DNA of 64,000 nt. Origin: Luteibacter jiangsuensis (GTDB lineage Bacteria; Pseudomonadota; Gammaproteobacteria; Xanthomonadales; Rhodanobacteraceae). The stretch's first letter is position 1. Every line of letters begins with the position of its first letter. The notes below the pieces were generated by a model. That model saw nothing but the letters and a program-made list of their open reading frames with translations, was not told the origin of the DNA and searched no databases. The translations under genes and the position numbers were made by a program. The stretch spans positions 992,001-1,056,000 of the forward strand of contig NZ_JAUSSK010000001.1 of NCBI RefSeq assembly GCF_030812295.1. The letters are read 5' to 3'. Shown here in pieces: positions 63,195-64,000 of the stretch.

Positions 63195-64000
63195 CTACGC
63201 CTTGTTGGCGAACTCGCGCACGATCGGTGCGAGCTTCGGATCTTCCAGCGCCATCGCCATGGTGGCGCGGACCAGGCCAGCCTTGTTGCCGCAATCGAAG
63301 CGCGTGCCCTCGAAACGGTAGGCCAGCACCTTGCCCTTGTCCTTGAGCAGGTTCTCGATGGCATCGGTGAGCTGGATCTCGCCGCCGGCGCCTTCCTTGG
63401 TATTGCGCAGGTATTCGAAGATCTCGCTGGGCAGCACGTAGCGGCCGACGACGGCGAGGTTCGACGGCGCATCCGCGGGCTTCGGCTTCTCCACCATGTG
63501 GGTGATCACCGATGCGCGATCGCTGAGCTGTTCGCTGGTATCGACGATGCCGTACTTGTCGGTGTCGTTCTCAGGCACTTCCTCGACGGCGATGACACCG
63601 GCGTCGTTGGCGTCGGCCACTTCGGCCATCTGGCGCAACGCGCCCTTGCCCTTGGTCCAGATCAGGTCGTCCGGCAGCATCACGCCGAAGCGCTCGTTGC
63701 CTACCACGGGTGCGGCGCGCAGCACGGCATCGCCGAGGCCGAGGGCTTCCGGCTGGGTGACGAACACGCAGCGAACGTGACGCGGCAGGATGCCGCGCAG
63801 GATCGACAGCAGTTCTTCCTTGTTCTTCTCCGCGAGCTTCTCTTCCAGCTCGTAGGCCTTGTCGAAATAATCGGCGATCGCATGCTTGTAGCGGTTGGTG
63901 ACGAACACCAGCGTATCGGCACCCGCGTCGACGGCTTCATCCACTGCGTACTGGATCAGCGGACGGTCGAGCACGGGAAGCATTTCCTTGGCCACCACCT
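63195..64000 (-). CDS. galU: UTP-glucose-1-phosphate uridylyltransferase GalU, 3' part (gene continues past the window)
   Basis: The last ~268 residues are present. They begin at VVAKEMLPVLDRPLIQYAVDEAVDAG, which follows the missing N-terminal GLGTRFLP loop. FGVMLPDDLIWTKGKGALRQM carries the metal-binding Asp region, and GGEIQLTDAIENLL and FEGTRFDCGNKAGLV are typical GalU sequences. It makes UDP-glucose for exopolysaccharide and LPS. The start lies beyond position 64000, so its promoter cannot be seen. Confidence 0.95.
   Translation of the reverse strand, partial: VVAKEMLPVLDRPLIQYAVDEAVDAGADTLVFVTNRYKHAIADYFDKAYELEEKLAEKNKEELLSILRGILPRHVRCVFVTQPEALGLGDAVLRAAPVVGNERFGVMLPDDLIWTKGKGALRQMAEVADANDAGVIAVEEVPENDTDKYGIVDTSEQLSDRASVITHMVEKPKPADAPSNLAVVGRYVLPSEIFEYLRNTKEGAGGEIQLTDAIENLLKDKGKVLAYRFEGTRFDCGNKAGLVRATMAMALEDPKLAPIVREFANKA

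Overview
The window is a GC-rich, gene-dense chromosomal segment of a gammaproteobacterium. It most resembles the Xanthomonadales, probably Rhodanobacteraceae (Luteibacter/Dyella type). The reasons are the recN, fur, bamE/omlA, ratB-ratA, smpB, ssrA order with fur and omlA divergent, two large TonB-dependent receptors, a MASE1 histidine kinase, and GTGGGAGCCGAC-type REP repeats between genes. Genus assignment is an inference from gene order and protein style.

Layout. 1-5960 is a conserved housekeeping block: the end of recN, a divergent LuxR-type regulator / MASE1 kinase pair, fur, bamE, ratB/ratA, smpB and the tmRNA gene. Between the kinase and fur lies a highly structured, gene-free stretch (about 2928-3119). 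It folds into five consecutive hairpins, shows GGA motifs in loops and ends in a U8 terminator; I read it as an undescribed Rsm/CsrB-like small RNA. 5922-7000 is a small, scarred region next to the tmRNA 3' end, with an integrase N-terminal relic and a GNAT gene, so probably an old integration site. 7020-11109 holds accessory metabolism: a MarR regulator with a perfect 30-bp palindrome, an isochorismatase-like protein, and an SDR pair with a divergent TetR regulator.

11179-21443 is a complete-looking sugar oxidation regulon. It encodes a sugar 1-dehydrogenase, an FAH-family AraD1/GguC enzyme, an alpha-ketoglutaric semialdehyde-type dehydrogenase, a FadR-type GntR regulator, a ChvE/GguAB-type ABC importer and an IlvD/Edd sugar-acid dehydratase. 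This fits a non-phosphorylating (Weimberg-type) pentose pathway ending in 2-oxoglutarate; no lactonase is visible. Two divergent promoter regions share the same 13-bp motif, which suggests one operator. 21504-27357 is a likely operon of pntAa-pntAb-pntB, an aldehyde dehydrogenase, an alcohol dehydrogenase and a VOC protein.

27906-46498 carries a large TonB receptor followed by an alpha/beta hydrolase, a CPA1 antiporter, a CocE-type hydrolase, a LytS/LytR-type two-component system, a ClC channel, an LD-carboxypeptidase-like protein with the catalytic Ser replaced by Gly, an AraC regulator, an M28 peptidase lipoprotein and a phosphate-selective-type porin. 46793-49063 is a second TonB receptor. 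49416-52167 is a tight operon of two related tiny exported proteins, a YtrA-type GntR repressor and a two-gene ABC transporter, with a near-perfect palindrome on its -10 box. It is followed by a class-C beta-lactamase-fold hydrolase and by a 729-residue lipoprotein whose last ~140 residues are an entire type IV pilin body, an unusual fusion.

The end holds typA, a DUF1003 protein, a truncated MscS-type channel remnant, a Mug/UDG-like glycosylase, two cytochrome c genes, an exported amidase and the 3' part of galU. All functional calls come from sequence reading only; no database search was run.
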